64,000 bases of DNA, taken from positions 73,568,170 through 73,632,169 of the forward strand of contig JBOZIK010000001.1 of NCBI GenBank assembly GCA_051453625.1, read 5' to 3'. Below, piece by piece: positions 47,159 to 58,840 of this stretch. The stretch's first letter is position 1. Each line of letters opens with the position of its first letter. Origin of the DNA: Welwitschia mirabilis. Lineage: Eukaryota; Gnetophyta; Gnetopsida; Welwitschiales. The notes under the pieces were generated by a model. That model had not been told where the DNA came from. It made no database searches and was given only the letters and a program-made list of their open reading frames with translations. The position numbers and the translations under genes are program-made.

Positions 47159-47364
47159 ATTTCTAAGAGGGAGAAGAAAATTTCATGTAATAAGATGCGA
47201 TTGAATACAAATTAGAGAGTGATTCTTTATAGATGATTCATTAGTTAATGATTTTTCTTTCTTATCCATTATATCTTAGTTTTAAATTTTTTTTAATTGA
47301 TTTTCTTAACTTTTCTAATTGTGATTGTATATCATACAATAAAGCATCTTTTCTAAATTATATA
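47159..47364. other. Spacer between elements B and E
   Basis: About 200 bases of AT-rich sequence with nothing recognisable. Confidence 0.5.
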
Positions 47365-48093
47365 TGTTGTAATGCCAAATTGTATATATTTGATAGGGTA
47401 TTTTAAGTATTTTTGTAATACATTTAGATAGGTTTACATGGTATTTTAAAGATTATAAAAAGTCAAAGGGATGGTCACAAAAAAAAATGCAATTCTTGAT
47501 ACATCTAGAGGCATTTCAAGTAGACTCTAACATGTAGCATTCTAAGGAGGAGTTTAATGATCTAGAAAGCTAATTTCTCCTTCGTTGGAGAGTTCATAGG
47601 GATGTTGTAATATAGATGACACTACTAAATGATAGTTCATTTAGAGAGATAACATGGATGTGAACATGGACAGGAATAGAAAACTAATGAGTCATATTTT
47701 GTGTTGTAGTATCATCCTTATGGTAATTTAATGAAAGATAGGATGATATTTATTTAATGTAATAGATGAATATAATTTTGTAATGGAATTATGCACTCAT
47801 TTGGATTTATAAGATATTATTTTTACTTTTAGGGTTTTATTTCTAGATTCTTCTATGTAAAGGTTATAAATATTCCATTTCCCTCACTTCCAAAAACCAT
47901 CTTTGATATCTAAAGACCTTGTAATGGGAGATCAAAAGGTAAGAGATCTATTCTAGCTATAGAGAGAAGTCTTTCTTGGTGTTGGGATGTATATCCTCTA
48001 TTGAAATGCTGCTACTTTATAAGTGAATGCTTGATTTGTGATTAATAAAAAGGTTAATTAATTTTTATTATGTGCATTTCCCTTATGATTTAT
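47365..48093 (+). repeat. Element E: LTR fragment, B/C subfamily, cut by element D
   Basis: It starts TGTTGTAATGCCAAATTG and contains a TATA-like GTTATAAATATTCC near 47867 and the conserved block at 47925-48025. It stops at CATTATGATTTAT, where other LTRs continue, because the LTR of element D begins at 48094. Its U3 follows the pattern of B and C (CAAAGGGATGGTCA, AGAGGCATTTCAAG). The remainder was not found in the window. Confidence 0.75.
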
Positions 48094-49160
48094 TATTGTG
48101 CTGGCAACTTGCATATATACAAGTTTATGCTAGAATTCCATGATAATGAAGAGTTGAGATGAAAGATATAAAAACACATAATATCCATGACATTTTATAG
48201 AATTTATAGTAATTCCTAATACTTCTTATTTTTTAAATAGATTTTCTATAAAACATTGAGGCTAAGGCATTGGATGAATACTTGTAAAATTCTATCGTTC
48301 ACCTCATTATCTAGATAATAGTATGAATGATAAAATAGCCGAGGCCAATAAAGATGTTGACTATGATCAGTTTGGTAGATGATGTGGATTACTTATGAGA
48401 TGGCATCATCCTATATATCATCTGGATGACTATTAGAATGACATCTCCTATAATATCCCACTAAACATTTACCAAACTTTTCCCATTTATTTGTATGTGT
48501 TTTGGTGCAGTCATTAGGATTATGTCCATGCCTATCTATCTATCATGTTATCTATATATTATTATCAATAAGTATCGATTCTAGCCTCGACTCCATTTTT
48601 CCTTTACTTGTATCAAAAATTCTTATGTAGGAGATCGAATGGCTGAAGATCCATCCTTGGTAGTTATAGAGAGATGTTTTCCTTCATGTTAGGATATGCT
48701 TCCTCTATTGAGGTGCGAATGCTTTATAACATGAATGTGGTTTGATTAATACAAAGACTTATTTTCTATTTTCTATGTTTGTTTGTTCTCATTCCTTATA
48801 GTTTATGTTTCTTCTAATTTAGTAATAGTTTCTTAAGTGATATAGGTTATGAGGGAAACCTTTGTTAAGTTTGAGCATTATTAGTTTAGGTGCATTGTTC
48901 CTTTTTATTCTTATATTAACTTTTCATAAAGTTATTGCATTGCTCTTTCTCTTGTATTACAATTTATTTCTGTTGACATAATACAAAGTGTTTCTTATGG
49001 AAATAAATTCTCTTTCTCTAGCCTGGGCCTTTGATGGATTATGACATTCAAGTTAAATCCCATCTATATTAGTGTACTATTTTATGTAGATATCTATTTT
49101 ATTTGTGAATGATAAGGTATTCTTAATCTTAAGTCATTTGTATAAATATGTATCACAACA
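48094..49160 (+). repeat. Element D 5' LTR
   Basis: It starts TATTGTGCTGGCAACTTG, aligning with TGTTGTAATGCCAA, and ends TATCACAACA. It contains TCATCTGGATGA at 48418-48429 and the conserved block at 48630-48735. It is about 180 bp shorter than the LTRs of A, with the missing part near the start. Confidence 0.75.
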
Positions 49161-49184
49161 TTTTGGTGCTATTATTAGGGAAGG
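49161..49184 (+). other. Element D primer-binding site
   Basis: TTTTGGTGCTATTATTAGGG directly follows the LTR; only transitions and a few other changes separate it from the tRNA-Asp-type consensus. Confidence 0.8.
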
Positions 49185-49810
49185 CTACTTAAAGTTTTGA
49201 GAGTTATCATTGCTCAAGTGAATATTTGGATCTCGATTTAGATGTTTTCTTATAGAAATATTGTATTTTTATTTGTAATAGTGTAGTTTTTCTTTTCATA
49301 AATTTTTATTTTTTAGTTTTAAAATAAAAGCTTTGTCATCTGCCTTATCATCTAGATGATGTATGATAATGATGGCCTCTATGCCTTGAGTTTTTAGCTT
49401 TTAGTTTCTTTCAAAATTTTTAGGGTTTTTTTATCATCCCTTCTATGATCCAGATGACTCAGGTNNNNNNNNNNNNNNNNNNNNNNNNNNNNNNNNNNNN
49501 NNNNNNNNNNNNNNNNNNNNNNNNNNNNNNCATCTTTGTGTTTTCGGTGTTTCTATCATCCAAACTATTATCCAAAGGACTGTAGGAATAACACTTACTA
49601 TGAATAAAAAGCTAAACATGTATGGTAAAATTTGGTAAGAAAGAAAAATGCTAGAGAAAGAAGCTGTTATAGAAGAAAATATCTAAGAAGATTTGATTAA
49701 TCTCAAAACTAACTTAGGTACATACAATAAAGGTATGTAAAGTTTAAAAATTCCAAAAATTTTTAATTTTATTTCTTCAGATTCTAATTTTATGAGAAAT
49801 TTTTTTTGAA
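49185..49810 (+). other. Element D leader
   Basis: Non-coding, with TCATCTAGATGA at 49348-49359, a second pair at 49443-49455 (TGATCCAGATGACTC) and a third at 49545-49565. Gap at 49465-49530. Confidence 0.55.
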
Positions 49811-51260
49811 AGATTGTGGCAATGATAGTTTTCAATTTATAAACTTGCCTAGCTCATTACAAAAGTAAAAGCAAAAGAAAACTACTTCATCTAATCCACC
49901 TTTTATCATTGGAATTCCTATGACTACACCTATTAAACCTAATGCAAATGTAACCCTTAGAGAACCAATTGATAACAAGAAATGTAAAATTCAAACCCCA
50001 TTAACTTACCTCTCAGTGATGATGTTAAACTTAGAAATCTAAATGCCTATCCCATTTTTAATGATTAACTTGATAAAGACCCTTTACAATACATTGTCAA
50101 TATAGAATATAATGCTCACTTTAGGAAATGGTAAGAAAAGAATAAGTAATAGAACTTACATGATTATCTTTCCCATCACTTTAAAAGATAAAGCTAAACT
50201 TAGTTAAGAATGATTCCTCATAAAATTTAAAATTATGAGAATCAAGTTTAAGAAGCTTTCATTAAGAGGTTCATGAATGATACCACTATCAGAAAACATA
50301 AGAAAGAAATAATCAACTTTCAATAACTACCTAATAAAGATTATGCCTCTACCTATGAGAGATTTTTTATTGTTTTACATTCAAACCCCATAGATGCTTT
50401 TTCTTGGAAAGAATGGGTAAACTACTTTTATAGTAGACTTAATAGTTAAACATAGCAACTAGTTGATTTTTTATGTGAAGAAAATTTATTAAACCTTATC
50501 TTAGAAAATGCTTGAAAAGTATTGGAAGATTTGGTAGAAGTAAGTCAAACTTGGCCTAAAACCTCATCTAGAGAAAACTAAACTGTAGGTTAAATCATTA
50601 AAGATTTTAAATCGGTTAAACAAAAAAAAGAAGAAATAAAACTAAAAAATAACCAACAATTATTATTAAAGATTTATCTTAACTTTAGAAAAATACACTT
50701 ACATGATTTTACATGTAAAAGTGAAAATCGAAAAGAGTGTAGTTGTAGCTCTTACTTATGATTTGTGAAAATATAACTATCATGTTACAAAAGAATGTCC
50801 TTTACTTCCAACTTACAAAGAAAAAATCTATGAAGAAGTGTGTGCTTTTAACCAAAGGTCCTCAAAATTTAACCAAAATCAAAATCAAAGTCAAATACAA
50901 ACTCTTAATAATTTTTAACCTAGGATGAGTGGACAATCCAACTTTAAAATTGTTTAAACAAATCATCCTAACTTCTAGCCATTAAAAAGAGATTTAAGAA
51001 TATAAACTTCTAATCAAATAGCTTAAATAATCAAGCAAGCTTATTCAACTCATAAAATTAAGGTGATCCTCTTAGGAATTATATTGATGATTTGAAAAAA
51101 CATAATAAAAAATAAATTTTAACATTAAAAATCTTTGACTATTTTATAGCAAACCATGCTTACTAACCAAATATCATAAGGATTACTTTCCACTCAACCT
51201 TTACCAAATCCAAACAAAGTTAAGAAAGATTATAAGATGATGATGAAAAGTGAAAATGAG
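49811..51260 (+). pseudogene. gag: Element D gag
   Basis: Readable parts in order are a Ser- and Pro-rich N-terminus (SSNPPFIIGIPMTTPIKPNA), KLRNLNAYPIFND, KDYASTYERFFIVLHSNP, LLENAWKVLEDLVEVSQTWP and HVTKECPLLPTYKEKIYEEV followed by CAFNQRSSKF. They align with gag of A and F. In the zinc knuckle the last His and Cys remain, while the first two Cys positions are Tyr and a stop. The Q- and N-rich tail ends near 51170. Confidence 0.7.
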
Positions 51261-52320
51261 ATAACACCTCCCACCCATGAGGCTTACATATTACAAAGTG
51301 ATAAAAATGATAAAGAAGAAAATATAAAATTTTATAAAATCATTCTTTCCCTTTTCCATTAAGTAATAAAAGAAAAATTCTTCACATAAGAAACCTACTA
51401 ACCCTTGGCTTGATATTTTAAACATAAATCCTACCTTTAATGATTATTTAAAAGCCTTAATGCAAAATGTGAGTATCAATTTATCATTTTGAAAACTTTT
51501 GCAAGAAAACTCTAAGTAATCTAAGTTATGAAAAGACTTGATTAGGAGAAAACAAAAATAAACCATCCTTAGTAAAGTCTTTCTAGATTAATCTATTAAT
51601 AACTTAGTTTTACAAAAATGTTAAAAGTTTAAATATCTGGGAGTAGCAATTATTAATTTTACTTTAGAGGGAAATAGAAGGATTAAGAAATTCATGATTA
51701 ATATTAGAGCTAGTATTAATATTATACCCTTGCATATTTGTCAAATACTTGGGTTGGAATATAGAATAAAGTCTACAAGAATTGTTTTAGAATTAACTAA
51801 TACTTTTGTTAAGAAACCATTAGGTATGATTAAGGATTTGATCATTCAAATAAAAGAATATTTCTATTCCATTGATGTTTTCATGATAGAAGTTAAATAT
51901 AACAATGATTATCCTTTAATTCTAGGTAGAGTTTTTTGTGCAACAGTCCATTATATCATAGATATAAGAATCGATTTGATGGAATGTTATTTAAAAAATA
52001 AGAAGTTTTTAATAAGAGTGTTTGGTATGGCCAAAAAAGATATAGAAAATTATTTGAGTGTAGAAAAAGAAATAAAACCAACTTTATGTTTACAACACTG
52101 TCCACTTGAGAAGAGATGGCCAATGCTTCATAAATTGACTTTATTTGATAATCAATCAAGAGTAGACAACTTGAATGTTTTTGATAAAGATCAACTCAAC
52201 TTTAATCATTTAGAAATTAATTATTTTAATATAGAGAGTATAGAGACTGAATTTGTAAACTATGTAGAAGTCTAAAATCTAAGCAGAACTAATATTTCAT
52301 ATCTTAAGGGTGGTCTCCAC
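51261..52320 (+). pseudogene. pol: Element D protease region, 193-codon open frame
   Basis: Linker KNKPLTLGLIF-type sequence precedes the retropepsin. The open frame 51694-52275 reads MINIRASINIIPLHICQILG, then VLELTNTFVKKPLGMIKDLI, YPLILGRVFCATVHYIID, and GMAKKDIENYLSVEKEIKPT, ending LQHCPLEKRWPMLHKLTLF and an acidic tail. It is the best-kept protease of the window. The catalytic motif is N-I-R-A-S instead of D-x-G-A-S, so it is inactive as read. The ATG at 51694 is internal; the fold starts upstream at about 51620 (LGVAIINFTLEGNRRIKKF). Confidence 0.8.
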
Positions 52321-52399
52321 TAATGATGTATAGATGAGAATCTAAGATGATAGTGCGATTTTTTAAAAATTTAATAGAAAACAAAAATATAGAATTTAA

Positions 52400-52852
52400 A
52401 TCTAAATTTAAAACCTTTATTTAGTGGACTGAAATACATTTTTATGAATAATGATCTGAGAAAACTTTTAATAATTAATAGAAATCTTATCCTTAATAAG
52501 AATCAAGTTTAATATCTCTTCTGCAATATAAGGTAAATGTGTTTACCTGATCCCATAATGATTTGATAGCCATTCCTACCTTAATTATTCAATATAAAAT
52601 CTACTTTGAAGATAATGAAAACCTATTAGATGATCCTAATGTACATTTAATCCAGTCCTTAAATAAATTATTAACGATAAAATTATAAAATTAATGAATT
52701 CTAAAATCATTTATGCTATAGCTAATAGTGAGTTAGTTAGCCCTTTGATAGTAGTACCTAAGAAAGATAAAAAAAATTTAAACCAAGTAATTAAAAAAGA
52801 TTATTGTTCTTTACCTTTTCTTGATTAAATTCCTGATAGGATTTAGGGACAT
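52400..52852 (+). pseudogene. pol: Element D reverse transcriptase, N-terminal part
   Basis: The frame carries the lead-in around ERRNLYLKPLFSGLKYIF-like sequence, then IIKLMNSKIIYAIANSELVS, PLIVVPKKDKKNL, QVIKKDYCSLPFLD and finally D-R-I, stop, G-H. In related copies this point is followed by the tyrosine- and phenylalanine-rich F-L-D-G-Y-S-G-Y motif. Here the LTR of element F begins right after G-H, so the gene is cut by insertion. Confidence 0.75.
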
Positions 52853-54221
52853 TGTTGTAATGCCAATTTGTAGGAATTTGATGGTGTATTTTGAGTAATT
52901 TTGCAGGACATTCATACAAGTTTTGATGCAATACCGATGATTATGAATATCTGATATGATAACTAGTAAAACATGTGATCCTTAGCATTTTTAATAGTTT
53001 CTCAGGCTTATTCTGATACTGCATATTTGAAAGGAGGACCTTATGATGTAAAAGATTGACTTACCTTGGAGAGTGAAGAAAAGGAAGACAGTCATGCCCT
53101 TTGTTATTCCCATAAAAAAAAGAATGATGGCATTGCTAACATGAACTGCAGTTGCAGTAGCACACGGAGCATATGGAGACATGTTGCATGGCATCATATC
53201 CCATGTTATCTACATGATAGGCAGGACAATGACACTAGTAACATGAACAGACAACCCGTAGGGCTGACGATATCACATGAGGCATATGGAAGCAGGTGAC
53301 ACATGGCGTCGTTGCCCTAGTCATCCCCATGATAATCAGGATGACAACTATTTTTACATGTCTAGAAGAGATATCATTATAAATGGGGTTAAACAACCCA
53401 TGTGGATTGATGGAATTTTTGTTTTCCCCCTTTAGGGTTTTGCCTTTAATTCCTTAAGTAAAAAACTATAAAAACCCTTCTCTTCCTTTATTTCTACTCC
53501 ATCTTTTATACTCAATACTTGTGATGGAGGATTGCAGAGAAAGAGATTCATCCAATGCTACAGAAAGGAGTCTCCTTAGTGTTAGGTTGAGTCTTTTCCA
53601 TTGAGGTGTTATTGTTTTGATTGTAAGTGGATGTATGATCTGATTACTCATTAAGTTAATACAATTCTTCTTTTCATTCCAATGTTGTGACTGTCCCTTA
53701 TAGTTTAAGTTGGTCATAGTTAAGTAATAATTTGTCACTTATTTAAATCATAAAAGCAACCTTTGTTAAGGTTAACCTTGATTAGTAATAGTATATTTGC
53801 ATTACATTTTAATTTCATTTCATATCTCATATTGCATATTCTTACTTGGATAGATCTCATAGTTTGTATTGGTTAAAAACTAGTGGATGCTCTTTTGAAT
53901 TGATATAAGTTATAGAGAAAGTATTCTTTATGATAGAAAAACTAGGATCTAAATAGGATCCATTTCCATTTTCATTTCCCACATTTCATATTCATTTAAT
54001 CTTGTATTGCATTTTACTTGTTTATTTCCTTTAAGTTTTTATAAGGAAAAAAACTAAAAATACTTTAGGAAAATCAATTCTCTAACTCTAAGCGTAGTGC
54101 TTTCATTGGATTATGGTATTCCAATGAACTCCCATCTATACTAGTATGTGTTTTCTGTAAGTTATATAATTTACAGGTTTATCTAAAGGACTTCAAAATT
54201 ATGTAAATCCACATCACAACA
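52853..54221 (+). repeat. Element F 5' LTR
   Basis: It starts TGTTGTAATGCCAATTTG and ends ACATCACAACA. A TATA-like CTATAAAAA is at 53466-53474, followed by the conserved block at 53510-53605. U3 has a GC-richer part at 53130-53340 with two copies of CACANGGNGCATATGGA-type sequence (53160 and 53275). Frames at 53066-53299 and on the minus strand are not genes. Confidence 0.85.
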
Positions 54222-54245
54222 TTTTGATGCTATTTTCTCGAAAGG
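54222..54245 (+). other. Element F primer-binding site
   Basis: TTTTGATGCTATTTTCTCGA directly follows the LTR and matches the tRNA-Asp-type site with several changes. Confidence 0.75.
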
Positions 54246-54900
54246 CCACAAAGAGCTAAGAGGATTATCACTAATCATATAAGTACCTTGAATCCTCTGT
54301 TCAAGCTATTTATTTGAATCAGTGCTATATTTTTCTAGCTTAGGTTAAAATAGGTTTATTTTTGTAACTTTATTTTCCACAATTTTTCTTAGGAACCTAT
54401 CATTTTCCTTGTCGTCTTGACAACATAAGGCATGACAGTTTAATATTTTGCAATTAGTTTCTATTTTGTTGAAATTTTTCTCTATTTTTCTTTATAATAA
54501 ACTATTATCTTATCTATTGTTTTAATGATCTGCAGGATGACAGTCCTAAATTTCACTGCATTTTCAATATTTTCTTTTCTATAAAATAAATTAACTATCA
54601 TCCTTTCTATCATCCACATGATAGTTCAAATGATAGTCTGTAAGAATTTATGTAGTTTTAGATTTTCATTTATTGTGATCATCATTCTTCCTTTTATCCA
54701 CATGACTAGGAAAAATAATGGTCTGCTGTCTTTGATTTTGCCCTTTTTATTAGTTATTTAAGCATATAGGGATATGGTGAATTTTGGTAAGAAGAAAAAA
54801 TACCAGAGATAATAAAACCTAATTGAAGAAAACATCAGGAAAGAACTATTCAACTTTAAGCTAAATCCAGATACGCATACCCCAGGTACGCAAATTCCTA
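54246..54900 (+). other. Element F leader
   Basis: Non-coding. Paired motifs at 54605-54640 (TATCATCCACATGATAGTTC) and 54695-54707 occupy the same place as in A and D. Confidence 0.5.
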
Positions 54901-56205
54901 GAATTGAAGAAGAATATTTTTTTGCTTTTAGTATTTTAGAATCAGATTTTATAAAAAAAATTTGTAATGTAGAAATTGATCATCTTGTTTCTTCAAATAG
55001 GTTGAATGTACTAAAAGCATTGCAAAAACAAAAGCAAGTTGCTTCATCTAATGCCCCAAACATAATAGAAACCTCTTCATCGAATGCAAATGTTACTCCT
55101 AGGGATTTAATTGCTAATAGAAAATATGAAAATTAAAATCCTTTTGATTTACCTCCTAGAGATGATATAGAACTAAGAAATTTAAGTGTTATCCAACATT
55201 TTTGGGGGAACCAGAGAAAGATCCTTTTCAAAATTTAGCTAACATTGAATAACTTGTGCTTACCTTAGGAAATGGAAAAAGATGTATTAGTAACTGAACT
55301 TACATGATTATTTTTCTAGTCATCCTTAGAGAAAAAGTAAAAGTTTGGCTCAAAACCATATCATACAAAATCCTTAAATCTTGGAGTCAAGTGTAGGAAG
55401 TATTTACCAAAATATTTTTGAGTGAGAGTTCCATGAGGAAGAGATGAAAATAAGTAATCAACTTTCAACAAAAAACTCATGAGGATTATGCAATATCTTA
55501 TGAATAGTTTATAATCTCTAGTCATTTCAACCCTATTGATGAATTTTATAAAGAAGTGCTAGTAGATTCTTTTTATAGCACATTGAATGATTCAACAAAA
55601 TAACTTGTAGATTTTTCTCATTGGGGCAACTTGTTAAATTTAAGCCTAGATGATGCATGAATTGTGCTTGAAAATTTGGTAGAAATAAATCAAACTTAGC
55701 CTAAACCCGTTAAATAAAATCATACTATAAGAAAAATTCTAGAAGATTTAAAAGAAGTAAAGCATGATAAGGAAGAAGAAAGGGAGAATTCAATTAATTT
55801 AATGAAATATTTTACTACTACTTTGGATAAGTATACTCAAATAATAGTTGATGCAAAAGTAGTAAGTAATAAAACCTTAACTTCAAATTATGAACTTTGT
55901 GAAGATGACTCTCATCTAATAAAAGAATGTCCTTTGTTACCAAATTGCAAAGAAAAGATGTTTGAGGAAGTCTGTGCCTTCAACCAAAAAACACCTAACT
56001 TTAAGAACCACCTCAATTCCAACAAAGATCAGGTGGACAACCTCAATGAAAATCATTTGAAAATAGATTTAAGAATTTCAACTTTTAGCCCAATTTTCAA
56101 CGAAATTTTAATGATTCCCTTAGAGAATCCATAAAAGAAATGAAAAAAGTACAGGAGAAAAATAATAGTAACATTAAGAACCTAGTAAATATGCTTTAAC
56201 AAAAA
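54900..56205 (+). pseudogene. gag: Element F gag
   Basis: Begins near 54900 after the leader. Readable parts are RLNVLKALQKQKQVASSNAP, LSGNPEKDPFQNLANIE, HEDYAISYE, and SLDDA followed by LENLVEINQT. The open frame 55802-56134 (110 codons) covers the end: LMKYFTTTLDKYTQIIVDAK, YELCEDDSHLIKECPLLPN, and EEVCAFNQKTPNF. The zinc knuckle lacks only its first Cys, which is Tyr (TAT). The tail EMKKVQEKNNSNIKNLVNML closes gag at about 56200. It matches A, B and D in order. Confidence 0.8.
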
Positions 56206-56481
56206 ATGCTTGCGAATCAAAAACCACAAGGGTCTCTTGCTTCTCAACCCATGCCCAACCAAAATGAAGTTAGGAGAGATTTAGAAATAGTAACAAGAAG
56301 TGAAAAAGATACAATACCTCCTACCCATAAGGTTTCAACTTCTAAACAAAATGAAATAAATGAGAAAGATGATGTGAAAATTTTAGATTCTTATAACCTT
56401 TCTTCTACATCACCTGCTAAGGCCTCCACTAAAAATAATTCAAAGGAAAATAAAGAAAAAAACCATCCACCCATGGCTTAA
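56206..56481 (+). pseudogene. Element F gag-protease linker, 91 codons open
   Basis: MLANQKPQGSLASQPMPNQN is followed by DLEIVTRSEKDTIPPTHKV, DDVKILDSYNLSSTSPAK and a lysine- and asparagine-rich end. It is hydrophilic and probably unstructured. The T-R-S-E/G-K and P-P-T/I-H-E/K-A motifs recur in A, B and D. The first ATG is internal to the polyprotein. It is open in F only by better preservation. Confidence 0.7.
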
Positions 56482-57330
56482 TAGATTAAATAGAAATCCT
56501 ACTTTTTTGATGAACATCTAAAAGCTTTTATATAAGAAGTTAATATTAACCTACCTTTTGAAAACTCTTGTAAGAAAATCCAAAATATTCTAAGTTATGG
56601 AAAGATTTAGTAAGAAGAAAGCAAAAACACATTATTCCTAGTAAAGTTTTTCTTGTCCAATCTCTATTCAACTTAGTCATTAGAAAAAGTTCTAAATTCA
56701 AAAACCCTGGGGATGCAATTATAAGTGTGACCTTAAGAAAAAAACAAAATAATTCAAAAGGATTTGATTGACATAAAAGTAACTGCAAACATTATGTCTC
56801 TTCACACTGTAAAAGACTTAGGTTAAAAAGCAGAGTTAAACCTACACCTATCATCTTGGAATTAGCTGATACCTCAATCAAAAGACCATTAGGAATTATC
56901 AAAGATCTAGTTATCGAAATGGAGAAAGATTTTTATCCCATTGATGTTGTTATAATTGAGATAAAACATGATGGAGGATATCCACTACTTTTAGGAAGAG
57001 CCTTTTATGTAACTGCCCATTGTATTATTGACACATGATCTGATATGAGGAAATACCATCTTGACAATAAAGAAATTAGCATTAGAGTCTTTGATGCTTA
57101 TTGAGAAAGGCACAATAACTGATTTTAATATTAAAGATGAATTGAAGCCAACTTTATTTTTACAACATTGACCCATCAAAGAGAGATTGATCATGCTACA
57201 TGAATCAACTTTATATAATAACCCCACTAAAACAACATATTTTTAGTTTGAGGATGAAGAAAACAAAGAATGAGAAGAAGCTCAACATCTTTACTCCATA
57301 GAAAAACTTTTTAAAGATTGTCATCCCACA
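56482..57330 (+). pseudogene. pol: Element F protease region
   Basis: KNPGDAIISVTL (56700) is followed by DLIDIKVTANIMSLHTVK; in this second block the catalytic D-x-G-A-S reads D-I-K-V-T, keeping Asp and losing Gly. MELADTSIKRPLGIIKDLVI (56856) and GGYPLLLGRAFYVTAHCIID follow in an open frame to 57038. KPTLFLQH and RLIMLHESTL mark the C-terminal tail. Two frameshifts are visible near 57100. Confidence 0.8.
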
Positions 57331-57369
57331 TATGTCATCTTCATGACAAATGGAAGAACACACCAGGAT

Positions 57370-58340
57370 ATCACCTATGTGCTTAAGAAATTACCTTAAG
57401 GTTTAAAATACATTTTTATTTTTGGAAATCAAATGAAACCCTTAATAATTAGTGACTTTTTCACTCCTCAACAAGAATTTGATTTGACCTCACTCTTACA
57501 ATCAAAGAAAAATGCCTTTACTTGGATACATAAAGACTTAAATGTTATTCATCTTTTTATCATCTAACATAAAATATATCTTGAAATCATTAAACTTATA
57601 AATGATGGAATTATACATGACATAGCTAATAGTTTATGGATTAGTTTTTAATAGTAGTTCCAAAGAAATGAGGGAAATGAAGAAGGTGCATTAACTTTAG
57701 AAAACTCAATGAAGTCACTAAAAAAATCATTGCCGTTTATCCTTTCTTGATCAAGTTCTTAATAGAATCCAAGGTCATGACTACTATTATTTTCTTGATG
57801 GATATAGTGGCTATAACTAAATTTTCATAGCAAGTGAAGACCAAGCTAAAACTACTTTCACATCTCCCTCTAGCACCTTTGCTTTCAAACAAATGCCCTT
57901 TGAAATTTGTAATGCCCCTGAAACCTTTCAATGAGTCATGATGAGAATTTTTTCTGATATTATAGAAGACTCTATTAAAATCTCTATAGATGAATTTTCC
58001 ATTTTTGATGATATTTTTGAACAAAATATAATGAGATTAGAAATTTTCTAAATTGGTGTATTGAGAGTGGCTTACATTTGAGTTGAGAAAGGAGTTTCCT
58101 CCTTGTCTAACATGGAATTATTTTAGGTCATCACATTTTAAAAGAAGGGATTAGGATGGACCCCTCAAAAGTAGATATTATTAAAAACTTTAACGCTCCA
58201 AAAAATGTCAAACAAGTTAGATCTTTCCTGGGACATGCTGATTTTTATTGATGTTTCATCCAAACTATGCTAAATCTTGCAAATCTCTTTACTCCTTACT
58301 TGAAAAAGATGTTAAATTTGATTAGACTAATTCATTCAAA
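57370..58340 (+). pseudogene. pol: Element F reverse transcriptase
   Basis: It opens KLPQGLKYIFIFGNQMKPLI. Downstream are IIKLINDGIIHDIANSLWIS, KNHCRLSFLDQVLNRIQGHD-like sequence in three frames, and DYYYFLDGYSGYN. The block TTFTSPSSTFAFKQMPFEIC, then NAPETFQ, is well kept. The catalytic motif reads SIDEFS at about 57985, where F-M-D-D-F is expected: the second Asp is Glu. The thumb continues as GHHILKEGIRMDPSKVDIIK and GHADFY. A minus-strand frame at 57737-58024 is its shadow. Confidence 0.85.
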
Positions 58341-58840
58341 CTTGCTTTTAAAACCCTTAAGGAAAACATCTCTTCTTAATCTAGTATCATAGGTCCTGAT
58401 TGGAATAAAGACTTTGAACTTATATGTAATGTAAGCAACATTACTATAGGAGGGGTTCTTGGTCAACAATATGAAAATTATTTCAAAGTAATATCTAATC
58501 TTAGTAAAACTTTGTCAAGTATAAAATCCAACTACATTACCACTAAGAAAGAATGCTTGCTATTGTCTTTTGCTTAGATCATCTTTGACATTACCTTCTT
58601 GGTTTTCATGTCAATTTCTACATAGACCATGAAGCCATCTGCTATCTCATGATTAAAAAATATTTGAGTGTTAGACTTATTAGGTGAATCCTTTTAATGA
58701 AATAATTTAATCTTATAATTAATGATAAGGTTTAAAAACATAATAGCATTGCTGATCATCTCTCTCAAATTTATTTCTCCCATGATAAAACTCCCATTAA
58801 TGACTTCTTTTTTGATGAATAATGCTTTGCTATTAAACAA
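58341..58840 (+). pseudogene. pol: Element F RNase H
   Basis: In order: GPDWNKDFELICNVSNITIG (the first catalytic Asp, expected in C-D-A-S, is Asn), GVLGQQYENYFKVISNLSKT, a TTKKEC block, HVNFYIDHEAICYLMIKKY with the second Asp, and FNLIINDKVKKHNSIADHLS. Stops at 58577 and 58687 break it. Confidence 0.8.

Larger units (their letters stand above)
48094..52852 (+). mobile_element. Element D: 5' half of an Athila-type element
   Basis: LTR, primer site, leader, gag, protease and the first part of RT are present. The element is cut at 52853 by element F inside the RT. Its LTR is of the A subfamily. Its protease holds the longest uninterrupted frame of the window (193 codons), so D is among the less decayed copies. 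The 3' half was not found and would be expected beyond F. Confidence 0.8.

Noticed and set aside
53066-53299. 77-codon frame with several Cys and His
   Set aside because: It lies in U3 of the element F LTR and its Cys/His spacing fits no zinc-finger pattern.
57737-58024. 95-codon minus-strand frame
   Set aside because: Antisense to RT of element F; the plus strand carries the RT motifs.
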